Assembly (NCBI GenBank): GCA_910587715.1
Contig: CAJUMV010000024.1
Location: 1 to 60,426, forward strand
Direction: 5' to 3'
Source: an uncultured Lachnospiraceae bacterium
GTDB taxonomy: Bacteria; Bacillota; Clostridia; Lachnospirales; Lachnospiraceae
DNA length: 60,426 bases
Shown: piece by piece, positions 17,404 to 26,028 of the stretch
Position numbering within the stretch: position 1 is the first letter of the stretch
Layout of the letters: each line of letters begins with the position of its first letter
Program-made: the position numbers and the translations under genes
The notes under the pieces: generated by a model
Databases searched by the model: none
Told to the model about the DNA's origin: nothing
What the model saw: the letters and a program-made list of their open reading frames with translations, nothing else

Positions 17404-18327
17404 ATGAAATTCAGAAAAAAATCCCAGCGGGAAGAAAAAAACCTTGAGCCAATCGTATATGTAGTAGAAAGTCTGCAGGGCTATCGCAACGCCCTGATTC
17501 AAAACGAGGTGGACTCACTGCAAGAATTGAGCATGGTCCGCCGCTCCTTCGGCAGCGTGCTGCAAGACTCGGAAGAACTGAGAGGTTCCCTTCAGGACTT
17601 TGAAGAGACTTTTTCCAGCATCAATACCGTATCCCGACAGTTCGCCTCTGTAAAGGATAATATTTTTGAATCAGTCAGCCAGGTACAGGAAGAAGTAGAG
17701 ACACTGAAAAGCAGTTCTCTACAAGTCGCAAGCCATTTTGAAGAAATGCGGAGCACTTTTGACACCTTCCAACTCTCCCTAAATGAAATCCGGAAATGCA
17801 TGGGAAAAATCGTATCTATCGCTGACCAGACAAACATTCTTTCCCTCAACGCTTCTATTGAGGCAGCCCGGGCAGGGGAACAGGGAAAGGGCTTTGCCAC
17901 TGTGGCGGGAGAAATCAAGAGCCTGTCGGAAGAGATTAAAAATCTCGTGTCAATGGTAGATTCCAGTGTAGGCGAGGTGGAAACCGGAACCGATCAGTTA
18001 AACGCCAGCATCCAGACTTCACACCGCGCGCTGGAGGAAAGTCTCACAAAAGCGGATGAGACTTATGCCATGTTTGACAAGATTACGCAGGCAGCCGACG
18101 GCGCGGAATCCGTGCAGGCAGAAATCTCCGGGGTCATCGACGACTCAAAGAATAAGCTCCACACCCTGAGCAGTTTCTTTGAAAAGATGAAAACCCACTA
18201 TGATACGGTTATGCAGCATATCACCCGCGTCAGTAACATGGGGACGACTAAAAGCGCAATGTACGAGGATATCGACAATATGATGTCTCAAATTCCTCCC
18301 ATCATTGACGATTACAATGCCGGATAA
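17404..18327 (+). CDS. Soluble methyl-accepting chemotaxis protein
   Basis: A 307-residue receptor with no membrane helix and no recognised sensor domain; almost the whole length is coiled coil. The kinase-coupling tip is present as QTNILSLNASIEAARAGEQG followed by GFATVAGEIKSLS. Such proteins signal to CheW/CheA. The start ATG 17404 follows GGGAGGTG; the frame opens earlier inside the FIST gene. Since it lacks an input domain and sits 13 nt after the FIST gene, I infer that FIST supplies the input. Confidence 0.9.
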   Translation: MKFRKKSQREEKNLEPIVYVVESLQGYRNALIQNEVDSLQELSMVRRSFGSVLQDSEELRGSLQDFEETFSSINTVSRQFASVKDNIFESVSQVQEEVETLKSSSLQVASHFEEMRSTFDTFQLSLNEIRKCMGKIVSIADQTNILSLNASIEAARAGEQGKGFATVAGEIKSLSEEIKNLVSMVDSSVGEVETGTDQLNASIQTSHRALEESLTKADETYAMFDKITQAADGAESVQAEISGVIDDSKNKLHTLSSFFEKMKTHYDTVMQHITRVSNMGTTKSAMYEDIDNMMSQIPPIIDDYNAG

Positions 18328-18340
18328 TGTGCACAAATTT

Positions 18341-18402
18341 AACCCGGACAAAGTTTCCGCCGCGCAGTACCTGCGGTTCATACGGAATACGTTGTCCGGG
18401 TT
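18341..18402. terminator. Bidirectional terminator with complex stem
   Basis: AACCCGGACAA (18341-18351) pairs perfectly with TTGTCCGGGTT (18392-18402). Inside, TTCCG/CGGAA and CCGC/GCGG can pair further. It lies between the convergent chemoreceptor and GH53 genes and is followed by a T run on the plus strand. Confidence 0.8.
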
Positions 18403-18427
18403 TTCCTTTTTCCTTTCTTATATCGCC

Positions 18428-19768
18428 CTAGTCGGGAACCTGCTCTACCGCCAAAGGCGCCGTCGAGCCGTATTTCAGATATTTGAACACATTCAGAGAC
18501 GGCAGCGGATGCCCGTCAAAGTCAAACATAGCCTGATTGTCCCAGGAACAGCCGCCGTAATACTTGCCCGCATCATTGGAATCATACTCTTTGGCATAGC
18601 TGCTTTCCCATCCGCTCCCGAACTCTTCCCATATGGGAGAGTTTTCCGCTTTCGTGTTACCGACCGGAATCCACGTCCCTTCCCAGTAAAAGACACCCAG
18701 CACGCCCGCCTCGTCTGCCGCCTCGCAGATATCACGAATCATGGTAGCCTGGCTCTGCACCGTAGCCCCGTAACCGGGCACAAGATCATCCACGCCGTTC
18801 ACGCTATTGCCGCTGCCGTCACCATCCTCCGACGTATAGCAGTAGGAAGTCTCCGCGATCACCACCTGCTTGCCGAATTTCTCCTGCAGCATCCTTGCCA
18901 CTGCCTGCATGTTCTCCATGTCACCGTGCCAGAAAGGATAGTATGAAAAGGCGAAAATATCATAGTCCACAGCTTCTTTCTCCAAATCCGCCGCGATTCC
19001 TTCCGTCTGCCCTTCGTTATGTATGTCCGTGTAATGTACGGCGACTTTGATTTCCCGGTCATATGCCTCCGCCGTCTCGCGGACTGCACGACCTCCCGCC
19101 TTTAAAAGCTGTGCAACGTCAGCCATCTTTTTTTCACCCGACATGCCGTTATTGATCTCATTTCCAATCTGGACCATACCGACATCCACCCCGGCATCCA
19201 GAATTTTCTCCAGACTTTCCTTCGTGAAATCGTAGAGTGCATCGCACTTCTCCTCCACACTCATACCCTCCCACGCCTTGGGGGCAAACTGCTTTTTGGG
19301 ATCCGCCCAAAAATCGGAGTAATGGAAGTCGATACACACCTTCATCCCATATCGGGTGGCACGTCTTCCCAGCTCGATTGCCGTCGGCACATCATTGTTG
19401 CCCCCGCCGTAACCGTTTCCGTTTTCGTCATAGGGATCGTTCCACACACGCAGACGGATGTAATTGACGCCGGACTGTGCCAGAGTCATAAAGACATCCT
19501 GCTCTTCACCGTCATAATTATAATATTTCACCCCGCTCTTCTCTTCCGCAAGCACAGCGGAAGCATCCATTCCCCTGATAAAATCATCCGCGATATCGGG
19601 AATGGGGGCAAGAAAGATTTCCGACTCCTCGGATGTCTGCGGGAGCGGAAACGTCACAATCTCACCGATTGGATCCGCCTGCGTCCCGCATCCCCACATC
19701 GTTCCCAGACAAAGACCCGCACTCACAAAAACCGCCGCCCAACGTTTCCAGGATTTCCCTCTGATCAT
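18428..19768 (-). CDS. ganB: Arabinogalactan endo-beta-1,4-galactanase, GH53, lipoprotein
   Basis: A 446-residue surface enzyme that cuts beta-1,4-galactan side chains of pectin. A signal peptide ends in MWGC (Cys27), giving a lipid anchor rather than free secretion. The GH53 barrel begins at IRGMDAS, with the acid/base Glu204 in GNEINNG and the nucleophile Glu306 in IAETSY. The linker after the anchor is about 35 residues. It is the last gene after a sugar ABC importer and a GGDEF-LamG protein, and its products, galacto-oligosaccharides, are likely cargo of that importer. A TATACT -10-like site near 19835 could give it its own promoter. Confidence 0.95.
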   Translation of the reverse strand: MIRGKSWKRWAAVFVSAGLCLGTMWGCGTQADPIGEIVTFPLPQTSEESEIFLAPIPDIADDFIRGMDASAVLAEEKSGVKYYNYDGEEQDVFMTLAQSGVNYIRLRVWNDPYDENGNGYGGGNNDVPTAIELGRRATRYGMKVCIDFHYSDFWADPKKQFAPKAWEGMSVEEKCDALYDFTKESLEKILDAGVDVGMVQIGNEINNGMSGEKKMADVAQLLKAGGRAVRETAEAYDREIKVAVHYTDIHNEGQTEGIAADLEKEAVDYDIFAFSYYPFWHGDMENMQAVARMLQEKFGKQVVIAETSYCYTSEDGDGSGNSVNGVDDLVPGYGATVQSQATMIRDICEAADEAGVLGVFYWEGTWIPVGNTKAENSPIWEEFGSGWESSYAKEYDSNDAGKYYGGCSWDNQAMFDFDGHPLPSLNVFKYLKYGSTAPLAVEQVPD

Positions 19769-19852
19769 ATCTCCACCCCACTCTTTGCATTTCCTGTCAG
19801 CTGTCTGATATTGTTTCCGTTTCTTTTTTTCAAGTATACCACAACATCCGCT

Positions 19853-21823
19853 TTATTTCTTCCCCTTTGTTCCCAGGAAAGTGGGATCACTCTGAAACGC
19901 CCGGAATTTCCGTTCAATCTCCGCCTCAGGCAGCACGCAGTGGTAAATCTCTAACCCCGCCACCTTGCCGTGGAAGGATTTCTGGTACTCGTCCCCGCCT
20001 ATGACCACCCGTTCCGGCACTTTCAGATTCGGCGCAAGGTCTTTGCTGCCAATCAACAGACCGTTGAAATACAGTCTGACCAGCCCCGAAATCACATCAC
20101 AGGAAACGCACAGATACGCCCACTCTCCCGGCACCGCATGACGACCGAAAATGTCATACCACTCATTTACTTCCCTGTCGTCCTTCATGCGGAACACACA
20201 GCTGCAGATAGCATCCGACGGCACCAGACTGATGAAGCCGTCCATATAAGTGACATAGAATACGCTCGTCCAGGACTGTAACTGTGCTGTGTTAACCCAC
20301 AGGCAGATGGTATAGCTCTCGCTGTACATGACGGATTTCGGCAGAACAACGATATTTTCCCCCACCTTGCCGCCGGGGAAAGAGAGCGCCGTCTGCCCCG
20401 CCACCACGCCGGTGTCGTAGGTAATGCCCTCTCCTACAATCTGCCCCTCGTTCTTTCCCTCCGCATCCTTCAGATGATGGTCAAATGAGTATACTGTGGG
20501 AATCCGGTTGCTGACAAAGAAATAGCGCTCATGGTACATTTCATAAAACCGTTCCGGCGGCTGCGGCTTCCCGTAAAAATCTCCCAGCCCGAGCTGCGCT
20601 CCATAGTTTGCCAGCGCCCCCGCCTGCACCGTGTTCTCAATCCCCTGCGCCACAATCATAAACTGCAAGTCTCTGCCAAGCCCGATGACGTTGCGCAAAA
20701 GCAGCAGGGGCCGCCTGTTATTGCCCTTCTCCGAGCGCAAAAGTTTAGGATCCAGTTCCAGAATATTCGCCGGAACCTGCTGCAGTACTTGAAAGGAAGA
20801 AGCGGAGCCAAAGTTTTCAATCGCCACCTCAAAACCCATCCCGGACAGCGCTTCCACCGCGCAGACAATCCTCTCTCCCCTGCCGAGAAAGCTTTCCTCC
20901 TCGATACACAGCTTGATTTCCGCCGGCTCCACCTGGCAGGCTTCCAGACATTTTTTGATATGCTCTGTCCCGTCCGCCTGCAAAATCGTTCTGGCGGAGA
21001 GACGGACATACACCTGCAGCTTGTTAAAAACCGTATCCTGCCACTTCTGTTTCCACCGACAAATCTGCTCAAACATCCATTTATCCAATCTGGTGATCAC
21101 ACCATACTGTTCCAGTACGGGAAGAAAGGTTTCCTCCTCTAAAACGCCTTTCCCCGGAAAATGCCAGTACAGTACCGCCTTCGCCGCATAGACATCGGAG
21201 TTTTGCAGATAAATCATGGGCTGGAAACGCAGCTCAAACTCCTCTTCCCGAAACGAAGTGAGCGCCCTGTCCTTCATCGCTTTCTGCTCGGCAAGCTGCT
21301 GCCGTATCACTTCATAGTTTACATAACTTCCCTTTCCGTTCCTCTTGATAAAGTACATCGCTTCATCGCCCTGGTCAAGAATCACAGACAGGTTTTCGGA
21401 AACGCTGCACCCGGCAACAAAACCGATACTAAAAGAGAGAACCTCCCGCAGAGACTCATCAAAATCCTCCTTCAGTCTTTGCTGCAGCATGGCAAACTGC
21501 GCTTTCGGCTCCTCCGCAAACGCTCCCGCATCGCAGAGCACCACAAACTCGTCGCCGCCCAGACGCACCACGAGCTGCCCGGGAAACACATCCTGCAGCA
21601 GCCCGCTCACAAACAGCAAAAGCTCGTCGCCCTTCGCGTGACCGTACACATCATTGACCAGCTTAAAATTATCGACGTCCATATAGATACAGTGGACGCG
21701 TGCGTCCTCCGGCAGCACATCCCATATCTCATGGAGTCCTCTTCTGTTGACCATTCCGGTCAGATAGTCGGTATTTTTCTCATCTCTTGCCCAATCAATC
21801 AGGCTGTCGAATAAACTCTTCAT
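19853..21823 (-). CDS. GGDEF / degenerate EAL / LamG-like fusion protein
   Basis: A 656-residue protein with no signal peptide or membrane helix. Residues 15-165 form a GGDEF domain (RLGGDEF, 87-93) that should make cyclic di-GMP; no RxxD inhibitory site is seen before it. Residues 195-430 form an EAL domain lacking the catalytic signature: KAV stands where EAL is expected (215-217). It is probably non-enzymatic. Residues 465-645 resemble a concanavalin/LamG jelly roll (YTICLWVN, WAYLCVSCD, RLYFNGLLIGS, HGKVAGLEIY), a fold normally found outside cells and often binding glycans. It is encoded between the permeases and GH53 of the galactan operon. ATG overlaps a preceding TGA. Confidence 0.88.
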   Translation of the reverse strand: MKSLFDSLIDWARDEKNTDYLTGMVNRRGLHEIWDVLPEDARVHCIYMDVDNFKLVNDVYGHAKGDELLLFVSGLLQDVFPGQLVVRLGGDEFVVLCDAGAFAEEPKAQFAMLQQRLKEDFDESLREVLSFSIGFVAGCSVSENLSVILDQGDEAMYFIKRNGKGSYVNYEVIRQQLAEQKAMKDRALTSFREEEFELRFQPMIYLQNSDVYAAKAVLYWHFPGKGVLEEETFLPVLEQYGVITRLDKWMFEQICRWKQKWQDTVFNKLQVYVRLSARTILQADGTEHIKKCLEACQVEPAEIKLCIEEESFLGRGERIVCAVEALSGMGFEVAIENFGSASSFQVLQQVPANILELDPKLLRSEKGNNRRPLLLLRNVIGLGRDLQFMIVAQGIENTVQAGALANYGAQLGLGDFYGKPQPPERFYEMYHERYFFVSNRIPTVYSFDHHLKDAEGKNEGQIVGEGITYDTGVVAGQTALSFPGGKVGENIVVLPKSVMYSESYTICLWVNTAQLQSWTSVFYVTYMDGFISLVPSDAICSCVFRMKDDREVNEWYDIFGRHAVPGEWAYLCVSCDVISGLVRLYFNGLLIGSKDLAPNLKVPERVVIGGDEYQKSFHGKVAGLEIYHCVLPEAEIERKFRAFQSDPTFLGTKGKK

Positions 21824-21829
21824 ACATGT

Positions 21830-21993
21830 TTCCCCTCATTACGCGGCAGCGCAAGCTCAAAAACCTTCCCTTTCCCGCACCCGCGGCTGTCTGCGCACTG
21901 CTTTATCTACACGAAAGAGACTGCCGCTTCCGCCGTCGAAACGGCGTCCACGGCAGCCCCTGGCAATGGAGTGTATGCCCGAAAGTAATGTCC
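21830..21993 (-). pseudogene. Possible C-terminal remnant of a histidine kinase
   Basis: The 170-nt gap before the GGDEF gene is G+C-rich and, in the frame ending in TGA overlapping the GGDEF ATG, reads CGKGKVFELALPRNE. This resembles the last strand of a kinase ATPase domain (GKGSxFxxxLP). The rest of such a gene is absent. The call rests on a short stretch only. Confidence 0.2.
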
Positions 21994-22881
21994 CTAGCCC
22001 TTGACCGCTCCAGCCGTCATACCCTCGATAAAGTACCTCTGGAAGCAGAGGAAAATGATGAACACCGGCAGGATACCAAACATGGAACCTGCAATCAGTA
22101 CATCATAGTTGTTTCCGTAGGGTGTGAGCAGGGTGTTTAAGCCAATCGGAAGCGTAAACTTCTCCGCGCTCCTGTATACAAGCATCGGCCAAAGCACGTT
22201 ATTCCATGAACCCATCGCACACAGAATCGCCATAGCCGCAAATGCCGGCTTCGTGATAGGCATCATAATCTTAAAGCAGATGCCGTACTCGGTCGCGCCG
22301 TCGATACGTCCCGCATCCAGAAGGTCCTTCGGCAGTCCCGACATATACTGCCTGAAGAAAAAGATGGTGGACGCACCGCAGATACCCGGCAGCATTACGC
22401 CCCAGATGGTATCAACCAGTTTCAGATTGATCATCTCCTTGTAGAGCGGGAGAATCAGAATCTCGAAGGGAACCATCATGGTTGCGATAACAAGGAAGAA
22501 CAGGAAGTTCTTCAACGGGTAATTATACATCGTCAGACCGTAAGCCACAATATAGCAGACAAGCAGCGTCAGGAATACCGTGACAAGCATCAGCACCAGA
22601 CTGTTTTTATACCACATAAAGTATTTATGACCGTCCACGTTATTGCCAAACAGATAAGTATAGTTAGAAAGCGTCATGGAGCTGAAATCCAGATTGATAC
22701 TCAATCCCCGGCGGATCAGCTCCGTACCGGGACGGAAAGATGCAATCAGTCCGGCAAACAACGGATATACGATCAGGAAGGAGAGAACCGCGAACAACGC
22801 CGTAGACAACACGGTCAAAACATTTCTCTTTGCTCTCATTCCTCCGGTTTCTTTGCCTTTTACAGAGGTTGTTTCTGCCAT
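21994..22881 (-). CDS. Sugar ABC transporter permease, MalG type
   Basis: A 295-residue permease with six predicted helices. The EAA loop reads DAGRIDGATEYGICFK, and the C-terminus RYFIEGMTAGAVKG is typical of MalG-type subunits. The start is 1 nt from the stop of the preceding permease, behind GGAGGAAG. With that partner and the binding protein it forms an importer; the GH53 enzyme downstream suggests galacto-oligosaccharides. Confidence 0.94.
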   Translation of the reverse strand: MAETTSVKGKETGGMRAKRNVLTVLSTALFAVLSFLIVYPLFAGLIASFRPGTELIRRGLSINLDFSSMTLSNYTYLFGNNVDGHKYFMWYKNSLVLMLVTVFLTLLVCYIVAYGLTMYNYPLKNFLFFLVIATMMVPFEILILPLYKEMINLKLVDTIWGVMLPGICGASTIFFFRQYMSGLPKDLLDAGRIDGATEYGICFKIMMPITKPAFAAMAILCAMGSWNNVLWPMLVYRSAEKFTLPIGLNTLLTPYGNNYDVLIAGSMFGILPVFIIFLCFQRYFIEGMTAGAVKG

Positions 22882-22882
22882 A

Positions 22883-23782
22883 TTAGTCTTCCTCCTTCCC
22901 TAAAGTGCCGTTCACAACAAGCTGTATGATATTGATCGCCAGTGCAATCACGAGCAGGACAATACCTACCGCGCTGCCGTATCCGAGCTGGTTCTTCGTG
23001 ATACCGCGCTTGTACAGATAGCCCACAATGGTCAGTCCGATGTTGTTCGGGGAATCGGGACCCGCCCACAGCATATAAGCTTCCATGAACATTGCCAGAC
23101 CTGCGTATACGCTGATCGTCAGCACGTAAACGGTGGTCGGTTTCAAAAGAGGAATGGTAACATATCTGAATTTCTGCCATGCGGTCGCGCCGTCAATATC
23201 GGCTGCCTCATACATGGCGGTGTCAATCGCTTTCAATCCTGAGATAAAATAGAGCATATTTACGCCGGTCCATCTCCAGCATGCCACAAGCAAAAGGGCG
23301 CCGAGACCGGTTGCTTTCATCTTGAGCCATTTAAAAGTGCCAAGTCCGAGAGCCGTCGTAATCACATTCATCTGACCGGTCGGATACTCGGAAAACATCA
23401 GTCGAAACAATGTACCGGAAATAACGACCGAAGTAAGCGCCGGCACATACAGGCAGGCTTTCCAGAAGCCTTTCGCCTTCACCAGTCTGGAATCCATCAG
23501 CACCGCAAAAAACATCGGGAACGGAATCAGCAGAACCAGTGTCAAAACCATATACTGAAAGCTGTTTTTAATTGCCGTGTGGAATACGGTATCCTTTAAC
23601 AGCTTTTGGAAGTTGCTTATGCCCACCCACTCCGTGCCGGTAGGCTTGATATCCTGAAAACTCATGGTAATCGTACTACATAACGGATAAATCCAGAACA
23701 AAAGAAAACTTAAAATAAAAGGAAGCACGAACACATAGGGCGCTGCCTTTTGCGAATAGAAAAATTTCTTAAATTTATTCAT
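22883..23782 (-). CDS. Sugar ABC transporter permease, MalF type
   Basis: A 299-residue permease with six predicted helices and the EAA loop YEAADIDGATAWQKFRY. The ATG at 23780-23782 has AAGGAG 9 nt upstream; the frame opens two codons earlier with GTG. A hairpin at 23849-23870 separates it from the binding-protein gene and may lower permease expression relative to the binding protein. No ATPase is encoded nearby. Confidence 0.94.
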   Translation of the reverse strand: MNKFKKFFYSQKAAPYVFVLPFILSFLLFWIYPLCSTITMSFQDIKPTGTEWVGISNFQKLLKDTVFHTAIKNSFQYMVLTLVLLIPFPMFFAVLMDSRLVKAKGFWKACLYVPALTSVVISGTLFRLMFSEYPTGQMNVITTALGLGTFKWLKMKATGLGALLLVACWRWTGVNMLYFISGLKAIDTAMYEAADIDGATAWQKFRYVTIPLLKPTTVYVLTISVYAGLAMFMEAYMLWAGPDSPNNIGLTIVGYLYKRGITKNQLGYGSAVGIVLLVIALAINIIQLVVNGTLGKEED

Positions 23783-23848
23783 ACGCACACACTCCTTACC
23801 TTACCCAAATACAATCGTTTTTGCCAACCCATTTCTTTAAAGTAAAGA

Positions 23849-23870
23849 GGGGATTGCATTCACAATCCCC
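23849..23870 (-). terminator. Intra-operon hairpin (partial terminator)
   Basis: GGGGATTG-N6-CAATCCCC forms an 8-bp stem between the binding-protein and permease genes. There is no long U run, so read-through or 3' end protection of the binding-protein message is likely. Confidence 0.5.
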
Positions 23871-23883
23871 CCTATTCAATTCA

Positions 23884-25362
23884 CTACTGTTCCAAATCAA
23901 CCACATCCTGAGCTGCCTGCAGCGCCTCGTCAACGCTCACGCCATTCTCCAGAATGTCGTTCAGCGTTACGTTGCACATCTGCTCGTTGATGGTCGGGCT
24001 GATGGAAGTCGTGTAAACCGTTCCGATATCATCCTTGATGCTGTAAAGCACATCATAAGGGAAGTTACGGAAGAACTGGTTGTACTGGTTGTTTGTGTCA
24101 TGTGCGAATGCATCGTCGTTCCAAAGAACGGTGTTACATACGTCGAAACCAAGGTTATCCCAGATGAGCTGCTCACCTTCCTCAGACATCTTAGCCCAGC
24201 AGAGGAACTCGGAAGCCAGATCTTTGTCAACCGCCTGCTGTGTTACAACGGTACCTGTACCACCGATACCTACGGAGCACTTCTGACCCGCCTCGAATAC
24301 AGGACACTTAGCGATGTACCAGTTGCCCTTCTCCTCAGGCATGTAGTTGGTGAAACGGCTCATGTACCACATCGCCTTCGGGAAGGAAACGATGTTGTGA
24401 TCCAGAATGTTCTGGAAGCCTGCCTCTAAGTCAACGTGACCGTCGGGAGATACCATTGCAAGACCGCTGTTAACCCACTCCTGCTCCATGGTGCACATCT
24501 TCTTCACGGACTCAAGCTGTACGTTTGCCGTGCCGCCCATGCCGCCGGTCCAGTCCTCGCCGTACTCAGCCATCGCGATCCACTGCCAGTCACAGCCTGC
24601 GGTATCAACGGAAGTCCAGTGCTTGCCTTCGGGTCTGCCGATAGCATCCAGATACTTCTCGCCGAGTGCTGCATAATCATCCCAGGTAACCACTGCGTCT
24701 ACGTCTGCCTGAGAAAGACCTGCCTCCTCGAGAGCAGCGAGGTTATAATACATAACCGTAGCGCCTACGTGATAAGGAATACCATAGTAGTTGCCGTCGG
24801 TTCCGGAGTAGACATCCATTCTCGCCTGAACCATGGTGTCAAGATAAGGAGCTGCGGTATCGTTCTGGGGAACAAGCCATGTGTCAAGACCTGCTACCAC
24901 GTTCGGGAACTGACCAATCTCTACGTCACAGATATCAGGCGCGCCCGTACCTGCGTTCAGGGAAGTCAACAGTTTTGTATGCATGTCTGCGTAAGGATAT
25001 GTAGTACAGGTAATCTCGATGGTTCTGTCGGGATTCTGCTCGTTCCACTTCTCCACCATGTTGCCATAGTGCTGTCCGTGGATTTCCACGAATGTCCACA
25101 TCTCCATGTGTGTACCGTTAGGGTCACCGAAGGTAGCGGTGGGAATCTCTTCCTCTGCTGCCGCCGCGTCGTCTGCGGGAGCTTCCTCAGCCGCACCGTC
25201 GTCTGCTGCCGCGTCGTCGGAACCAGCGTCCGCCGCAGGAGCTTCCTCAGCCGTGCCGCCATCTGCTGCCGGAGCCGAGCCAGCGTCTCCGCCGCCACAT
25301 CCTGCCAGTGTGGTAGCAAGCATTGCCGCAGTCAATAAAGTAGCCAATACTTTCTTTTTCAT
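23884..25362 (-). CDS. Extracellular sugar-binding lipoprotein of ABC importer
   Basis: A 492-residue solute-binding protein. The signal peptide ends in LAGC (Cys22), followed by an unusually long low-complexity linker of about 50 residues rich in Ala, Asp, Glu and Gly that would hold the binding domain off the membrane. The mature domain has the family-1 marks (MEMWTFVE, then PDICDVEIGQF, YGIPYHVGATVMYYN, and an AMWYMSRF strand). It is the first gene of the leftward galactan operon, with a strong promoter and a 190-nt leader. A GGAGG site precedes the ATG. Confidence 0.93.
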   Translation of the reverse strand: MKKKVLATLLTAAMLATTLAGCGGGDAGSAPAADGGTAEEAPAADAGSDDAAADDGAAEEAPADDAAAAEEEIPTATFGDPNGTHMEMWTFVEIHGQHYGNMVEKWNEQNPDRTIEITCTTYPYADMHTKLLTSLNAGTGAPDICDVEIGQFPNVVAGLDTWLVPQNDTAAPYLDTMVQARMDVYSGTDGNYYGIPYHVGATVMYYNLAALEEAGLSQADVDAVVTWDDYAALGEKYLDAIGRPEGKHWTSVDTAGCDWQWIAMAEYGEDWTGGMGGTANVQLESVKKMCTMEQEWVNSGLAMVSPDGHVDLEAGFQNILDHNIVSFPKAMWYMSRFTNYMPEEKGNWYIAKCPVFEAGQKCSVGIGGTGTVVTQQAVDKDLASEFLCWAKMSEEGEQLIWDNLGFDVCNTVLWNDDAFAHDTNNQYNQFFRNFPYDVLYSIKDDIGTVYTTSISPTINEQMCNVTLNDILENGVSVDEALQAAQDVVDLEQ

Positions 25363-25656
25363 TCTTTTTCCTCCTTATTATGAATATACTGTTTGATAGC
25401 CGCAAAACATTTTGTCTAAAATACTTTAGGCGATATTCCAGATAATGCCAAAGAAAAAATAGGAAAATTGCCATTTTCAAATGTGACCTGTGCCGCCTTT
25501 TATTTTTCAAAATTAAGCAACCTGTACACTTTTTTTTTTTTTGCGGTTATCTTATGTTCATATTGTACAATAGTAAGAAGGAAACGTCAATAGCATTTTG
25601 AATTATTTTAGTTTTTTTTGAATTATTTAAATTTACATAAATTTATTCATTTTGTA
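25363..25656. promoter_or_regulatory. Long leader of the galactan operon
   Basis: The 294 nt hold no gene. From the promoter at 25562-25590 a transcript of about 190 nt would precede the binding-protein start. The leader includes a run of 14 T on the plus strand (A in the RNA, about 25528-25541) and an AT-rich stretch. No known riboswitch was recognised. Confidence 0.5.
25562..25590 (-). promoter_or_regulatory. Strong promoter with palindromic -10
   Basis: On the minus strand TTGACG (25590-25585) and TACAAT (25567-25562) are exactly 17 nt apart. The -10 lies within the perfect palindrome TATTGTACAATA (25561-25572), a candidate operator. Confidence 0.75.
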
Positions 25657-25929
25657 TCATTCGTCTGAAATGCCCCATTTATCATAAGGACAGCGGTTTT
25701 TCTTCATCGCCGCCCGCAGTTCCACAAAGCATCCACACGCCCTGCACATGCCGTCTAAAAGCAGATCGCACTCCTTACAAAGAGAGAGCCGCTTCTCATA
25801 AAGCGGCTCCCCAACCTTTAACTCTTCATCCAGATTGGCTATATAGTCGTGCAGATTTTTAAAATATGCCGCCTGATCCATGTCTCTGGTGAGACATTTG
25901 CGACAGATTCTTCTGTTTTCGCTCTCCAA
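25657..25929 (-). CDS. Small cysteine-rich protein, probable DUF6171
   Basis: A 90-residue protein with eight cysteines arranged as CRKC near the N-terminus, CKEC in the middle, CRACGC, and a late CP. This looks like a zinc-binding protein and fits my memory of DUF6171, a small family common in Lachnospiraceae. No function is known. The start is TTG (25927-25929) behind GGGGAGG. It lies 100 nt after the GH51 gene on the same strand and could be cotranscribed with it, but a shared role is not evident. Confidence 0.7.
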   Translation of the reverse strand: MESENRRICRKCLTRDMDQAAYFKNLHDYIANLDEELKVGEPLYEKRLSLCKECDLLLDGMCRACGCFVELRAAMKKNRCPYDKWGISDE

Positions 25930-26028
25930 AATAACAGCCTCCCCTTATTGATTCTGACCTTGGCAGCCACCGCTCAAAAAAGGGCACAGCCGAAACCATG
26001 CCCCATCTGAATCGCCAGCCTGACTCAC

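Noticed and set aside
20531..21814. Two open frames of over 200 codons on the plus strand
   Set aside because: Shadow frames of the GGDEF/EAL/LamG gene.
24436..25338. 300-codon open frame on the plus strand
   Set aside because: It lies entirely antisense to the sugar-binding protein gene, whose family match and signal peptide are clear; the peptide is rich in Cys, His and Arg as expected of a shadow frame.
25528..25541. T run as a rho-independent terminator
   Set aside because: No stem precedes it on the plus strand, and the plus strand has no gene ending here.
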